From assembly GCF_012568645.1 (NCBI RefSeq), contig NZ_CP046192.1, forward strand, positions 354,454-418,453: DNA of 64,000 bases, given 5' to 3'. The notes under the pieces were generated by a model, which searched no databases, was not told the origin of the DNA, and saw nothing but the letters and a program-made list of their open reading frames with translations. Of the stretch, positions 1 to 9,641 are shown one piece after another; positions within the stretch are counted from its first letter, which is position 1, and the number at the start of each line of letters is the position of its first letter. The position numbers and the translations under genes are program-made. Source of the stretch: Enterobacteriaceae endosymbiont of Donacia simplex. GTDB lineage: Bacteria; Pseudomonadota; Gammaproteobacteria; Enterobacterales; Enterobacteriaceae.

Positions 1-78
1 ATTTCGCTGCCGCTCGACTTGCATGTGTTAGGCTTGCCGCCAGCGTTCAATCTGAGCCATGATCAAACTCTTCAATTT
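1..78 (-). rRNA. rrs: 16S ribosomal RNA, 5' end (partial)
   Basis: The reverse complement begins AAATTGAAGAGTTTGATCAT and continues into the universal bacterial 27F site and the 'GCTGGCGGCAAGCCTAACAC' block, so this is the mature 5' end of small-subunit rRNA running off the left edge. It is by far the least A+T-rich stretch nearby, as expected for rRNA in an AT-biased genome. The mature 5' end is placed by analogy with E. coli. It lies downstream of murI on the same strand, the murI-rrs arrangement seen in E. coli at rrnB. Confidence 0.97.
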
Positions 79-188
79 TAACATAAAACTTTAATAAAAT
101 AAATTTACAAATTTTATTAAAAAAAACTTATAAATTTATAATTGCAATGATACTCTCTCAAAGAGTGTCCTTAAAAGTCTTTTATCAA

Positions 189-200
189 TTTTTAAAGAAC
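189..200 (-). promoter_or_regulatory. rRNA antitermination boxA in 16S leader
   Basis: On the minus strand this reads GTTCTTTAAAAA, close to the enterobacterial rrn boxA core GCTCTTTAACAA. It lies between the candidate promoter and the 16S 5' end, where NusB/S10-dependent antitermination sequences sit in rRNA leaders. No boxB or boxC was examined in detail. Confidence 0.65.
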
Positions 201-217
201 TATAAAACAGTATTATT

Positions 218-245
218 ATCTTACAGATTCATAATGAATAGTCAA
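218..245 (-). promoter_or_regulatory. candidate sigma-70 promoter for 16S rRNA
   Basis: On the minus strand a -35 TTGACT (245 to 240) is followed by a 16-base spacer and a -10 TAAGAT (223 to 218). This would start transcription around position 210, just ahead of boxA and about 130 bases before mature 16S. The promoter lies within the short gap after murI, so 16S need not depend on read-through from murI. No UP element or Fis site can be called in such AT-rich DNA. Confidence 0.6.
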
Positions 246-281
246 GTATTTTATTTAAAATTTCAATTAAATTTAAATATT

Positions 282-1094
282 TTATAATTTTAAATTAGAA
301 AAAATTGTAAAATTTTTTTTTAAAAATAAAATTTTTATTTTTTTAATATATTTATTTTTTTTAGTGTAAAAAACAATATTTTTTTTTTTACTTAAAATTT
401 CTGAATTATAATTCATATTTTTTCTAAATGTTAAAATAATATTTTTTTTTGAATCTAAAAAACATATTTTTCTAGGTAAAATAATTTTTAATTCATTTAA
501 AATTAATGGAAAATGTGTACAACCTAAAATTATAGTATCTGGAAACACTTCTAAAGAATACCAAGGTTTAAAAATTTTTTTTATTTCATTTATAATAATT
601 TTATATCCTAATAATTTTTTTTCTGCTAAAAAAACTAATTTTGAAGACGATATAGTTTTTATTTTATATTTTTTATTTAAAATATTAATTTTTTTCTGTA
701 TTTTATTATTTTTTAAAGTTGTGTTTGTTGCTAAAAGACCAATTACATTATTTTTTGTTTTTTTTATAGCTAGATTAATAACAGGATTAACTCCAATAAT
801 TGGAAAAGTAAAATAATTTCTTATTTTTGGTAAAATAGAAACACTAGCGGTATTACAGGCAATAATAGCTAATGAAATATTATAATGATATGATATTTTT
901 TTTAAAATTTTAATTACGCGTTTAAAAATAAAATTTTTTGATTTATTTCCATAAGGAAAATATTTATTATCTAATAAATAAATAAAATTTATATTAAAAA
1001 AGATATTTTTTATATAATTATATATTGTAATTCCACCTAATCCAGAATCAAAAATAAATATTGTGTTTTGTGATTCTAAAAATAATTTTTTCAT
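282..1094 (-). CDS. murI: glutamate racemase
   Basis: Interconverts L- and D-glutamate in the cytoplasm, supplying D-Glu for peptidoglycan. The 270-residue protein has the usual family length. It keeps the N-terminal Asp-Ser-Gly motif (residues 16-18) and the two catalytic cysteines in 'IIACNTAS' (Cys80) and 'LGCTHFPL' (Cys192). It lies upstream of 16S rRNA on the same strand and is divergent from iscS. With murJ elsewhere in the window, it implies that some peptidoglycan synthesis is retained. Confidence 0.95.
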   Translation of the reverse strand: MKKLFLESQNTIFIFDSGLGGITIYNYIKNIFFNINFIYLLDNKYFPYGNKSKNFIFKRVIKILKKISYHYNISLAIIACNTASVSILPKIRNYFTFPIIGVNPVINLAIKKTKNNVIGLLATNTTLKNNKIQKKINILNKKYKIKTISSSKLVFLAEKKLLGYKIIINEIKKIFKPWYSLEVFPDTIILGCTHFPLILNELKIILPRKICFLDSKKNIILTFRKNMNYNSEILSKKKNIVFYTKKNKYIKKIKILFLKKNFTIFSNLKL

Positions 1095-1223
1095 AAAACA
1101 TCCTAATTTATTTACAATATTTACATATAAAATATATAATATTATTAATTAATAATAAAATATATATTATATGATATATAAAAATTTTATTAAAATATTA
1201 AAAAAATATTAATAAATTATATT

Positions 1224-2378
1224 ATGAATAAATTTATTTATTTAGATTATGCTTCTACAACTCCTGTTGATAAAAGAGTTTTAGAAAAAATGAATGATTA
1301 TCTTACTATAGACGGGGTATTTGCTAATCCATCTTCTTCTCATTATCTAGGAATAAAAGCAAAAGATGAAATTGAACATGCTAGAATTAATATAGCAAAT
1401 ATTCTTGGTTGTATTAAAGAAGAAATCTTTTTTACATCTAATGCTACTGAATCTATTAATTTAGCTATTAAAGGGATTATATATAATTATCTTCCTAATA
1501 ATAAAAAAAATATTATTACTAGTAAAATTGAACACAAAGCTGTCTTAGAAACCTGTGATTTTATAAAAAAATTAGGAATAAAAGTTATATATATAAAAAA
1601 TTCAAATACAGGAAGTTTAGATATAAATTTATTAGAAAAAAAAATTACAAAAAAAACTATTTTAGTTTCTATAATGCATATTAATAATGAAATAGGAACA
1701 ATTAATAATATTAATAAAATTGGTAATATATGTAAAAAAAAAAATGTACTTTTTCATGTAGATGCTACACAAAGTGTTGGTAAATATATATTAAATTTAA
1801 AAAAAATTAATATTGACTTATTATCATTTTCTTCTCATAAATTTTATGGTCCAAAAGGAATTGGTGTGTTATATGTAAAAAAAAGTAAATTTAAAATAAT
1901 TTTAACACCTTTATTACATGGAGGAGGACAAGAAAAAGGATTAAGATCAGGAACTTTAGCTACTCACCAAATAATTGGTCTGTCAACAGCATTAAATCTT
2001 GCTAATAATGAAATAAAAAAAGAAAAAAAAAGAATAAAAATATTAAAAAATAAATTATGGAATGGTATTAAAAATATTTCAGGTATATATTTAAATGGTA
2101 ATTTAAAAAATAGTTCTCCCTATATAATTAATATAGGTTTTAAAAATGTTTTTAATAAAATTCTTATGATAGAAATGAAAAACATTATTATATCAACTTC
2201 TTCTGCATGTAATTCGAATAAATATAATATATCTCATGTTTTAAAATCCTTAGGATTAACAGAACAATTAATTCAATGTTCTATTCGTATTTCTTTTGGG
2301 AGATTTACTACTGTAGAAGAAATTAATATTTTAATTAAAAATTTACATGTTTCTATAAAAAAAATTAGAAAAAATTAA
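1224..2378 (+). CDS. iscS: cysteine desulfurase IscS, C-terminally shortened
   Basis: PLP-dependent enzyme that removes sulfur from cysteine and passes it as persulfide to acceptors such as TusA, ThiI and IscU. The PLP lysine is in 'SSHKFYGPKG' (Lys206) and the persulfide cysteine in 'STSSACNS' (Cys329). It follows E. coli IscS closely from 'IYLDYAST' onward. It stops at 384 residues instead of 404, just after the last helix and without the E. coli C-terminal tail. It stands alone, with no iscU, iscA, hscBA or fdx beside it. With a full suf operon next door, a role restricted to tRNA thiolation is inferred. Confidence 0.95.
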   Translation: MNKFIYLDYASTTPVDKRVLEKMNDYLTIDGVFANPSSSHYLGIKAKDEIEHARINIANILGCIKEEIFFTSNATESINLAIKGIIYNYLPNNKKNIITSKIEHKAVLETCDFIKKLGIKVIYIKNSNTGSLDINLLEKKITKKTILVSIMHINNEIGTINNINKIGNICKKKNVLFHVDATQSVGKYILNLKKINIDLLSFSSHKFYGPKGIGVLYVKKSKFKIILTPLLHGGGQEKGLRSGTLATHQIIGLSTALNLANNEIKKEKKRIKILKNKLWNGIKNISGIYLNGNLKNSSPYIINIGFKNVFNKILMIEMKNIIISTSSACNSNKYNISHVLKSLGLTEQLIQCSIRISFGRFTTVEEINILIKNLHVSIKKIRKN

Positions 2379-2416
2379 TATTTTATTAATTTTATTTAAT
2401 AATCTAGACTAAAAGA

Positions 2417-3826
2417 TTATATAATATGTACGGAAGTTGTATTAGTTGTCCCACTTGGTACCAAAGCTCCAGAAACCATTACAATAACATCTCCTTTAAT
2501 AGCATATCCACTAGCTAAAGCTACTTTTTTCCCTATAATATAAAAATCATCTGTAGATGATATTTTATCTACTAATTTAGTTATTATCCCTTTACTTAAA
2601 ATTAATTGTTTAACAGTTTTTATATTTGTAGTTAAAGCTAAAATTATAGCTTTAGGAAAATATTTTCTTATTGATTTTGCAGATTTTCCTAATTGAGTAG
2701 CTACAATTATTAAGGGAGCTTTCAATTTTTCTGCTATCTCAACTGCACTACGACATACAGCATCAGTAATACTCATGTCAGTATTATCATAAAAATTAAT
2801 TCTATTCGTCATAGTAATATCTGTTCTTTCACAAATTGTAGACATAATAGATACAGATTCTAATGGATATTTACCTTTAGCACTTTCCCCAGAAAGCATT
2901 ACTGCATCTGTACCATCTAAAATTGCATTAGCTACATCACCAGCTTCTGCTCTAGTAGGTCTAGGATTTTTAATCATAGAATCTAACATTTGTGTTGCAG
3001 TTATTACTATTTTACCAAAATAATTACATTTTTTAATTATCATTTTTTGAGCAAAAATAACATTTTCTACAGGAATTTCTACTCCTAAATCACCTCTAGC
3101 AACCATTATACCATCAGCTATTTCTAATATTTCATCAAAATTATTTAATCCTTCCTGATTTTCAATTTTCGCTATAATTTGAATATCATTACCATTATAT
3201 TTTTTTAAAAAGTTTTTTATTTCTATAATATCTTGTTTTTTACGTATAAAAGATGCAGCAATATAATCTATTTTATTTTTACATGCAAAAATTAAATCAT
3301 ATTTATCTTTTTCTGATAAAGAAGGTAATTTTATTGATACCCCAGGTAAATTAATACTTTTATTTTCTGATAATTTTCCACTATTTAATATTCTACATAT
3401 TATTTTATTATTAATTATATTTAATACTTTCATTGAAATTAAGCCATCATCTATTAAAATTTTATTTCCTTTTTTTAGATCATTTATCATATTTAAATAT
3501 GTAATAGCAACACATTTATTATTACCAATAACAGATTGATCAGTAGTTAAAATAAAAATTTCTCCAGCGTTTAAATATACATCTTCTCCATTACATAATT
3601 TCATAGTACGTATTTCAGGACCTTTTGTATCTAATAAAATTGCTGCGTTTTTACCTGTTTCTTTTATAATTTTTTTTAAAGTATTAATACGTTTTTGATG
3701 TTCTTCATGATTACCATGTGAAAAATTCAATCTAGCAACATTCATACCTAAATTTAATAAATTAGATAAAATATCTTTAGATTCAGAACTAGGACCTATA
3801 GTACACACTATTTTTGTTTTTTTCAT
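2417..3826 (-). CDS. pykF: pyruvate kinase I
   Basis: Final step of glycolysis: phosphoenolpyruvate plus ADP gives pyruvate plus ATP. The 469-residue protein matches E. coli PykF (470). It starts with '[11 protein letters not shown]', has 'ARLNFSHG' near residue 32, the catalytic '[12 protein letters not shown]' motif, the signature '[10 protein letters not shown]', and ends '[11 protein letters not shown]' like PykF rather than PykA. It is convergent with iscS and upstream of the suf genes' 3' end. No deletion or damaged motif was seen. Confidence 0.96.
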   Translation of the reverse strand: MKKTKIVCTIGPSSESKDILSNLLNLGMNVARLNFSHGNHEEHQKRINTLKKIIKETGKNAAILLDTKGPEIRTMKLCNGEDVYLNAGEIFILTTDQSVIGNNKCVAITYLNMINDLKKGNKILIDDGLISMKVLNIINNKIICRILNSGKLSENKSINLPGVSIKLPSLSEKDKYDLIFACKNKIDYIAASFIRKKQDIIEIKNFLKKYNGNDIQIIAKIENQEGLNNFDEILEIADGIMVARGDLGVEIPVENVIFAQKMIIKKCNYFGKIVITATQMLDSMIKNPRPTRAEAGDVANAILDGTDAVMLSGESAKGKYPLESVSIMSTICERTDITMTNRINFYDNTDMSITDAVCRSAVEIAEKLKAPLIIVATQLGKSAKSIRKYFPKAIILALTTNIKTVKQLILSKGIITKLVDKISSTDDFYIIGKKVALASGYAIKGDVIVMVSGALVPSGTTNTTSVHII

Positions 3827-3865
3827 AAAATTTATATTTCCTAAATTATTATTATTTAATAAATA

Positions 3866-4330
3866 TTAAAATTTATTTTTTTCTATATTATTTTTATTTA
3901 TCTCTAAATTATAAATTATTTTTTTTAGTTTATTTATAATAGTTTTTATGATAATACTAATACCTTGTATTCTAGAATTAGTTAAATATTTATTAAAAGA
4001 TAATTTTTTAAAATATGATTGAATATCAAAAGTAATAATTTCATTATAAGTTTTTTTATTATAAAAAACAAAAATTATTGTTAGTAATCCTTTAATGATA
4101 GAAGAATCACTATCACCTTTAAATTTAACATAATTATTTTTAGTAACTTTAATTTTAATCCAGACTCTGCTTTGACATCCTGGAATAAAATTTTCTAAAG
4201 AATATTCTTTTTTTGGTAAAATAGGTATTTGATGACCTAATTCAATTATATATAAATATTTTTCTTCCCAATTACAACAACTTCTTAAATTATTTTCAAT
4301 TTCATTTTTACTAGGTAAAATATATGACAT
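3866..4330 (-). CDS. sufE: SufE sulfur acceptor protein
   Basis: Accepts persulfide sulfur from SufS and hands it to SufB. The acceptor cysteine is in 'FIPGCQSRVWI' (Cys52), corresponding to E. coli Cys51. The protein has 154 residues against about 138 in E. coli, the extra being a Lys/Asn-rich C-terminus. It is the last gene of the minus-strand sufABCDSE run and starts 2 bases after the sufS stop, so the two are almost certainly co-translated partners. Confidence 0.93.
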   Translation of the reverse strand: MSYILPSKNEIENNLRSCCNWEEKYLYIIELGHQIPILPKKEYSLENFIPGCQSRVWIKIKVTKNNYVKFKGDSDSSIIKGLLTIIFVFYNKKTYNEIITFDIQSYFKKLSFNKYLTNSRIQGISIIIKTIINKLKKIIYNLEINKNNIEKNKF

Positions 4331-4332
4331 AA

Positions 4333-5565
4333 TTATTTATTTAATAACTTATTTATATAAATTAATTTTTCTATAAAATAGTTAATATCATCTATATTAT
4401 TATAAATAGAAAAAGAAATTCTACACATTGATGAAACTTTAAAATATCTCATAATTGGTATAGAACAATGATGACCAGTACGAATAGCTATACCATATTG
4501 ATCTAAAAAACTACCAATATCATAAGAATGAAATTTTCCTAGGTTAAATGAAATTATACCTATTCTATTTTTACTAAAATATTTATTTCCGTATATTTTA
4601 ATATTCGAGATAGAATTAAGTTTTTCCAAAGTATATTTTGTTAAAAACTCATTATGTTTTATAATATTTTTTATATTAAATGACATAAACCATGATATTG
4701 CAATTCCTAAACCTATAATACCAGATATATTAGGAGAACCAGCTTCAAATTTCCAAGGAATTTTTTCCCAAATAAAATTATTTTTGTATATATCTGTAAT
4801 CATACCTCCTCCTCCTTGCCATGGAGGCATTAATTCTAATATTCTTTTTATTCCATATAAAATACCTATACCAGTAGGACCAAAAATTTTATGACCAGAA
4901 AAAACAAAAAAATCACAATTTAAATCTTGAACATCAATTTTTTTATTTGCAATTGCTTGAGCACCATCTATTAAAGTTATAATATGTTTTTTTTTAGCTA
5001 ATTTAATTATATTTTTAATAGGATTTATAGTTCCTAAGACATTTGAAATATATATAATCGAGATCAAACAAGTATTTTTATCAATTAAATTATTAACTTT
5101 ATTTAATTGTAAATCTCCATTTTTATTTAACGGTATTATACGTATATCAAAACCTATTTTTTGAGATAATATTTTCCAAGGAATAATATTTGAATGATGT
5201 TCCATTTCAGAAATAATAATATTATTATGTGGTAATATATTATTTAAACCCCAAGTATTTGCAATTAAATTAATACTTTCTGTAGTACTTTTAGTAAAAA
5301 TTATTTCTTCAGTATATTTTGCATTAATAAATGTTGCTATTTTATTACGTATTTTTTCCATTTTATTTGTTAAATTTATACTTAAATTATATATACCTCT
5401 ATTTACTGAAGAATATTCATTTTTATAAAAATGATTTAATGCTGAAATTACTTTTTTAGGTTTATGAACAGTAGCTGCATTATCTAAATAAATAAATTTA
5501 TTACCATTAATTTTATTAAATAAAATTGGAAATTGTTTTCTAATATTTTTTATATTAAAATTCAT
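4333..5565 (-). CDS. sufS: cysteine desulfurase SufS
   Basis: Type II cysteine desulfurase feeding the SUF Fe-S assembly machine through SufE. It has 410 residues (E. coli 406). The PLP lysine is in 'FSGHKIFGPTGIG' (Lys226) and the active cysteine in 'RTGHHCSIP' (Cys367), the sequence that distinguishes SufS from IscS. It overlaps the 3' end of sufD by 11 bases, consistent with translational coupling. All catalytic residues looked for are present. Confidence 0.95.
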   Translation of the reverse strand: MNFNIKNIRKQFPILFNKINGNKFIYLDNAATVHKPKKVISALNHFYKNEYSSVNRGIYNLSINLTNKMEKIRNKIATFINAKYTEEIIFTKSTTESINLIANTWGLNNILPHNNIIISEMEHHSNIIPWKILSQKIGFDIRIIPLNKNGDLQLNKVNNLIDKNTCLISIIYISNVLGTINPIKNIIKLAKKKHIITLIDGAQAIANKKIDVQDLNCDFFVFSGHKIFGPTGIGILYGIKRILELMPPWQGGGGMITDIYKNNFIWEKIPWKFEAGSPNISGIIGLGIAISWFMSFNIKNIIKHNEFLTKYTLEKLNSISNIKIYGNKYFSKNRIGIISFNLGKFHSYDIGSFLDQYGIAIRTGHHCSIPIMRYFKVSSMCRISFSIYNNIDDINYFIEKLIYINKLLNK

Positions 5566-6844
5566 GAAAAAAATTCTCTACTGACAAATAACATGATATT
5601 TTTTTTAAAAAAATTTCTTTTAAATTATCATTATTAATTTCTTTTAAAGAATCTAGTATAAATGACATATATAATATACTATATGCTTTTTGAAAATTTA
5701 TTCCTCTCATTTGAAAAAAGAAAATTTGATTTTCATCTATTTTCCCAGTAAAAACACTATGTGTGCATTTTACATTATTATTTAAAATATCTAATCCTGG
5801 TTGTATATTTATTTTTGATAATTTACTTAATAATAAACTACTATAATTTATTTGTCCATCTGTTTTTATAGCAAATTTATTAATTTTTAATAAACTAATT
5901 AAATTTATAATAGAATTATCTAAAGTAATTGCTTTATGTTTTTGAATACTACAACAATTTTTTCCGTCATGTTCTACATAATTATTTGTATTTATTAAAT
6001 TATCATTTTTAGCAAATGATATACTTTTATATATTAACTTTGAGTTTTGACCTATAAATTTAAATCTATTATTTTGTTCTATATATTTAGAAGACATTAA
6101 TAAATCATATTTTTTAAAAAAAACATTATTATATAAATAAAATTCATTATTAATGGTACAATAATTTTTATTATTATTTTCATTTGTAATAAATTTATAA
6201 TATTCTAACTTAGAATTATTATCTAAAATTAAAGTATTAAAAATATTATTAAAATATAACTGATTTATATTTATATGATGTTCTATTAAAATAATAGGAT
6301 AAATATTATTTATATGTATATAATTTCTATAATTAGACATAAAAATTTTTTTATTTTTATTACCTATATTAAAATATACTAAATAAAGAGGTTTGGGATT
6401 AAAAGATTTTGTACAATTTATAGATATAAATTCTTTTGTTAAAGATTCAGATAAGTGAGAATAAATATTATGTTTAAAAAAATAATTTTTATAATTAATA
6501 TTATTATGTTTATCAATATTTATTATATAATATGAATTATTTATATTACTAATATTTTTATCTATTTTACCATTAATAAAAAATAATATAACAGCATCTA
6601 TTTTAAATAAAAAATTTTTTAATTGATTTATATTTACATATAATTTTTGATTATTTGTTAAAATATTTTTATTAATATATTCAAAAAAAAATTTTTTATT
6701 GTTATATGGTTTTTTTTTTAATAAATTTTTTAATTTATACCAATGAATTTCTGATTTTTTAGAAAAATGATATTTTTTATGTAATTTATAAATATTTTTT
6801 AGTTGTTTATAATGATTATTTTCCATCAAAGTATCCATATCCAT
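5555..6844 (-). CDS. sufD: Fe-S assembly scaffold subunit SufD
   Basis: Partner of SufB in the SufBC2D scaffold. It has 429 residues (E. coli 423). The N-terminal two-thirds is highly diverged and Asn/Lys/Ile-rich. The C-terminal beta-helix core is recognisable, including 'VKCTHSVFTGKIDENQIFFF', where the E. coli protein has the functionally important histidine. It overlaps sufC by 29 bases at its 5' end and sufS at its 3' end. It is the weakest conserved suf protein here but is identified securely by its C-terminus and operon position. Confidence 0.92.
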   Translation of the reverse strand: MDMDTLMENNHYKQLKNIYKLHKKYHFSKKSEIHWYKLKNLLKKKPYNNKKFFFEYINKNILTNNQKLYVNINQLKNFLFKIDAVILFFINGKIDKNISNINNSYYIINIDKHNNINYKNYFFKHNIYSHLSESLTKEFISINCTKSFNPKPLYLVYFNIGNKNKKIFMSNYRNYIHINNIYPIILIEHHININQLYFNNIFNTLILDNNSKLEYYKFITNENNNKNYCTINNEFYLYNNVFFKKYDLLMSSKYIEQNNRFKFIGQNSKLIYKSISFAKNDNLINTNNYVEHDGKNCCSIQKHKAITLDNSIINLISLLKINKFAIKTDGQINYSSLLLSKLSKINIQPGLDILNNNVKCTHSVFTGKIDENQIFFFQMRGINFQKAYSILYMSFILDSLKEINNDNLKEIFLKKISCYLSVENFFHEF

Positions 6845-7559
6845 ATTTTTCTAAATTAGAAATAATATTAAAATCTCCTGATTTTATAATTCTTTTATTA
6901 TATAATATATGAATAAAATTAGGTTTTATATAATCAAGAATACGATTATAATGAGTAATAATTAAAAATGATCTATTTAAATTTTTCATAATATTAATTA
7001 TTTTACATACTAATTTTAATGCATCAATATCTAATCCAGAATCAATTTCATCTAATATACATAAATCTGGTTCAAGTACAAACATTTGAAATATATCATT
7101 AATTTTTTTTTCCCCTCCTGAAAAACCAACGTTAACAAAACGTTGTAAAAAATCTTTTGGTTTTTTAAAAATTTTTAATTTTTCATTTATAATATTATTA
7201 TAAGTAAATCTATCTAATTTTTTTTTTTCTTTATATTTTTTTATTGCTTTTAAAGAATTATATAGAAATATATTATTGCTAACTCCTGGTATTTCAATTA
7301 AATATTGAAAAGATACAAAAATTCCTTTTCTAGCTCTAATTTCAGGTTTTATTAATAATAAATTTTCATTTTTATAAAAAATTTCTCCTTTAGAAATAAT
7401 ATATTCTTTTTTACCAGCTAATATATATGATAAAGTACTTTTACCCGAACCATTCGGTCCCATAATTGCATGTATTTCTCCAGGATTTATATTTAAATTA
7501 AATTTATTTAGAATATTTTTATTATTTATATTAACATGTAAATTTTTAATTTTTAACAT
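6816..7559 (-). CDS. sufC: SUF system ATPase SufC
   Basis: ABC-type ATPase that drives conformational change of the SufB-SufD scaffold. It has 247 residues, as in E. coli (248). Walker A is 'GPNGSGKST' (about residues 35-43), the ABC signature is 'FSGGEKKINDIFQM', and Walker B is 'CILDEIDSGLD' with the catalytic glutamate and D-loop. The SufC-type signature with consecutive lysines distinguishes it from transporter ATPases. It lies between sufB and sufD. Confidence 0.96.
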   Translation of the reverse strand: MLKIKNLHVNINNKNILNKFNLNINPGEIHAIMGPNGSGKSTLSYILAGKKEYIISKGEIFYKNENLLLIKPEIRARKGIFVSFQYLIEIPGVSNNIFLYNSLKAIKKYKEKKKLDRFTYNNIINEKLKIFKKPKDFLQRFVNVGFSGGEKKINDIFQMFVLEPDLCILDEIDSGLDIDALKLVCKIINIMKNLNRSFLIITHYNRILDYIKPNFIHILYNKRIIKSGDFNIISNLEKYGYGYFDGK

Positions 7560-7592
7560 AATCTTCTTTTAATTATCATTAAATATATGGTT

Positions 7593-9035
7593 TTATCCTA
7601 TACTGTCTTCTAAATGAATAGATAATAATTTTTGTGCTTCAACTGCAAATTCTAAAGGAAATTTAACAAAAACTTCTCTACAAAATCCATTAATAATTAG
7701 AGAAATAGCATTTTCAGTATCTAATCCTCTTTGTAAACAAAAAAATATTTGATCTTCTTCAATTTTAGAAGTAGTAGCTTCATGTTCAATTTGTGCTGTA
7801 TTATTTAATATATTTAAAACAGGATAAGTATGTGCACTACATTTAGAACCAATTAAAATTGAATCACATTGTGTAAAATTACGAGAGTTGTTTGCCAATT
7901 TATTAATAGATACTAATCCACGATAAGTATTTTTACTATATTCTGTAGAAATACTTTTAGATATAATTTTAGATTTTGTATTTTTACCTATATGAATCAT
8001 TTTAGTACCAGTATCTGCTTGTTGATTACCATTTGTTAAAGAAACAGAAAAAAATTCTCCTATAGAATTATCTCCCTCTAAAATAACACTAGGATACTTC
8101 CAAGTAATTGCTGCTCCTGTTTCCGACTGTGTCCAAGACATCTTACTATTTTTTCCTTTACATATTGCTCTTTTAGTTACAAAATTTAAAATTCCTCCTT
8201 CATTTTTTAAATTTCCTGGAAACCAATTTTGTACTGTTGAATAATTAACTTGAGCATTTTTATGTAAAATTACTTCAACAACAGCTGCATGTAATTGAGA
8301 CTTATTTCTAATTGGTGCAGAACAACCTTCTATATAATTAAGATAACTATTTTCATCTGCAATTAAAATAGTACGTTCAAATTGACCAATATTTTTTTCA
8401 TTAATTCTAAAATAAGTAGATAAATCTATAGGACAACGTGTATTTTTAGGAATATAAATAAATGTACCATCAGAAGCTACAGCTGCATTTAATGATGCAA
8501 AAAAATTATCATTAGCAGGGACCACAGAACCTAAATATTTTTGAACTAATTCAGGATAATTTATTATAGCCTCATTTAAAGAACAAAAAATAATTCCTTT
8601 GTTTAATAATTTTTTTTGATTTGTTGTAATAACTGAAACAGAATCAAAAATAGCATCTACAGCTATATTTGTGTTATTATTAATAGGAATATTTAATTTA
8701 TTAAATGTTTTTTTTACTTCAGATGTTAAATATTTATTTTTAATATGATTATTTAATTTTAAATTATTTAATGGAGCTGAATAATAAATATAATTTTGAT
8801 AATTTAATTTTTTGTAAAAACCATTTAACCAATGAGGTTCTTTTTTATTTATCCAGGAATAATATCCTTGTAATCTAAAATTTAACATCCATTTTGGTTC
8901 ATTACGTATTTTAGATATTTTATATATTATATCTAAATTAATACCAGGAATAAATTTTTCATTTTTTAATTTAGTCTCAAATCCTTCTTTATATATTTTT
9001 TTTTGTTCTCTTAAATATTGTAATTTATTATTCAT
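7593..9035 (-). CDS. sufB: Fe-S assembly scaffold subunit SufB
   Basis: Main scaffold on which SUF clusters are assembled. It has 480 residues against 495 in E. coli. Conserved blocks include 'EPKWMLNFRLQGY', 'STVQNWFPG', 'RNFTQCDSILIGSKCSAHT' with the sulfur-accepting cysteine, and the C-terminal 'IEHEATTSKIEEDQIFFCLQ' motif. It starts 4 bases after sufA ends and is followed by sufC. It is better conserved than SufD, as expected for the catalytic subunit. Confidence 0.96.
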   Translation of the reverse strand: MNNKLQYLREQKKIYKEGFETKLKNEKFIPGINLDIIYKISKIRNEPKWMLNFRLQGYYSWINKKEPHWLNGFYKKLNYQNYIYYSAPLNNLKLNNHIKNKYLTSEVKKTFNKLNIPINNNTNIAVDAIFDSVSVITTNQKKLLNKGIIFCSLNEAIINYPELVQKYLGSVVPANDNFFASLNAAVASDGTFIYIPKNTRCPIDLSTYFRINEKNIGQFERTILIADENSYLNYIEGCSAPIRNKSQLHAAVVEVILHKNAQVNYSTVQNWFPGNLKNEGGILNFVTKRAICKGKNSKMSWTQSETGAAITWKYPSVILEGDNSIGEFFSVSLTNGNQQADTGTKMIHIGKNTKSKIISKSISTEYSKNTYRGLVSINKLANNSRNFTQCDSILIGSKCSAHTYPVLNILNNTAQIEHEATTSKIEEDQIFFCLQRGLDTENAISLIINGFCREVFVKFPLEFAVEAQKLLSIHLEDSIG

Positions 9036-9039
9036 ATTA

Positions 9040-9426
9040 TTAATTCTTTTTTAAATCAATGTTAAAACTTTTTTTACACCCACAAAATTGTTTAATTTTA
9101 TTATTATAAAATTCAAATGATTGATTAAAATCATTTTTTATAAAATCAATAATAGTTCCATCAATAAAAATAATATCTTTATTATTTACAAAAATATATA
9201 TATTTTCTTTTTTAAATAAAATTTCATTATCAAGTTTTTTTTTTACTAACAAAATTTTATATTTAAACCCAAAACAACCAGATTTTTTTAAAAATAATTT
9301 TATTCCTTTATTTTTATATTTTTGAATTATTTTATTTATTTGTAAAAATGCATTTTTTGTTATGTATAAACCTTTATAATTACTTGTATGACATTTTAAA
9401 TGTAATAATTTTTGTTTTATTATCAT
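9040..9426 (-). CDS. sufA: A-type Fe-S carrier SufA
   Basis: HesB/IscA-family carrier that delivers clusters to client proteins. It has 128 residues. The three cluster-ligand cysteines are present: Cys51 in 'KKSGCFGFKY' and Cys115/Cys117 in 'FCGCKKSF'. As first gene of the suf run it fits SufA better than ErpA or IscA, although the sequence alone does not fully separate these paralogues. It has about 215 bases of non-coding DNA upstream. Confidence 0.88.
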   Translation of the reverse strand: MIIKQKLLHLKCHTSNYKGLYITKNAFLQINKIIQKYKNKGIKLFLKKSGCFGFKYKILLVKKKLDNEILFKKENIYIFVNNKDIIFIDGTIIDFIKNDFNQSFEFYNNKIKQFCGCKKSFNIDLKKN

Positions 9427-9548
9427 ATTATAATAACCTAAAAATAGATTTTTTTATATATTCTAATAGATAAAAATAAAAAAAAGAATTTAATATATAA
9501 AAATTTTATTTAAATATATTATAAATATTAAAAATAGAATATTAACAA

Positions 9549-9575
9549 TTTTTATAACTTTTTTTGTTATAAAAA
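9549..9575 (-). terminator. candidate hairpin terminator after murJ
   Basis: A perfect 10-base inverted repeat, TTTTTATAAC and GTTATAAAAA (9549-9558 and 9566-9575), encloses a 7-base homopolymer loop. It lies between the murJ stop and the sufA start, both on the minus strand, so it could end murJ transcription or fold in the suf leader. The stem is almost all A-U and the downstream minus-strand tail is not a clean U run, hence modest confidence. Confidence 0.35.
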
Positions 9576-9641
9576 ATATATTTATTTATTAATATTAAAA
9601 TAATTAATAATATAAATTATATTTATTATTGAAATAAGAAA

